Made by a program: the position numbers and the translations under genes. Positions 33,250 to 33,357 of a stretch of 33,357 bases of DNA are shown piece after piece. The notes under the pieces are model-generated. The model saw nothing but the letters and a program-made list of their open reading frames with translations. It searched no databases and was not told the origin of the DNA. The stretch is from DASTBU01 sp035711845 (lineage in GTDB: Bacteria > Acidobacteriota > Vicinamibacteria > Vicinamibacterales > 2-12-FULL-66-21), in NCBI GenBank assembly GCA_035711845.1, contig DASTBU010000141.1, forward strand, positions 1-33,357, in the 5' to 3' direction. The stretch's first letter is position 1. Every line of letters begins with the position of its first letter.

Positions 33250-33357
33250 AGGTCACCTACACCGAAGAATCGAATCGCCGATATCGTCGAGGCGATCACC
33301 TTCATCAACGAACGCAATCCAACCGCCGCGCGAAGCTCGACGAGGAGATCACGCGCT
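33246..33357 (+). pseudogene. ParE/RelE-like toxin, 5' part, running off the window
   Basis: A TTG at 33246 overlaps the antitoxin stop and gives LKVTYTEE; a one-base shift then gives RIADIVEAITFINERNPTAA and another KLDEEIT. This is the start of ParE-type toxins. Two shifts in 110 bases near the window end could be decay or low sequence quality. Confidence 0.6.

Overview
This looks like chromosome from a high-GC bacterium, most likely an acidobacterium of the Vicinamibacteria type. That is an inference from gene content: an ECF sigma factor of the Sigma70_ECF/TIGR02999 kind directly upstream of two Ser/Thr kinases with TolB/WD40-like extracellular propellers, relics of two more such kinases, and many GTG starts. 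No rRNA gene, intact tRNA or ribosomal protein is present to fix the taxonomy.

Layout. 1-470 holds a decayed tRNA-Ser-like repeat. 471-1004 is an exported cupin (minus strand). 1779-7893 is the sigma factor/kinase/kinase operon. 7975-8839 holds a kinase relic and a VapBC toxin-antitoxin pair. 9005-9556 is a secreted DinB-fold protein behind a near-consensus promoter. 9577-13250 is an arsR-SRPBCC operon cut in two by a complete IS21-family element (9985-12775, 6-bp target duplication GGCCAT). 13389-14348 is an aminoglycoside-phosphotransferase-like kinase. 14427-19693 is a graveyard with a Phd/VapC pair, pieces of an integrase, a MarR regulator, a kinase, an NTF2-like protein, a second IS21 element, a PaaI thioesterase and msrA. 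19693-21723 is a DMSO-reductase-family molybdoenzyme overlapping the broken msrA. 21724-22614 has a carotenoid-oxygenase scrap and the second tRNA-Ser-like repeat. 22615-23889 is a DUF4143 ATPase with four iterated repeats upstream. 24143-25787 is a broken DUF1214 gene and a secreted amidohydrolase. 26227-30274 is a minus-strand operon of an Ada-AlkA repair protein and two FAD enzymes. An AraC regulator follows, its C-terminus supplied by an IS256-family element (31512-32929) whose transposase carries one in-frame TGA. The window ends in a toxin-antitoxin locus.

How it works together. The best functional unit is the sigma/kinase/kinase operon: an alternative sigma factor co-expressed with two membrane kinases whose propellers probably sense something outside the cytoplasm. 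Much of the rest is accessory: insertion sequences, three toxin-antitoxin loci and about a dozen genes broken by single small lesions. The long genes (about 20 kb of coding sequence) are free of frameshifts, so the lesions look biological rather than sequencing noise.

Most worth following: (1) a 98-bp three-stem element present in two different IS21-type elements, with three compensatory base-pair changes in its main hairpin; (2) a recurrent TANNNT-6 nt-start-codon arrangement at four or five genes, predicting leaderless mRNAs; (3) a tRNA-Ser-headed dispersed repeat with 12-bp tandem repeats at both ends of a 22-kb stretch.
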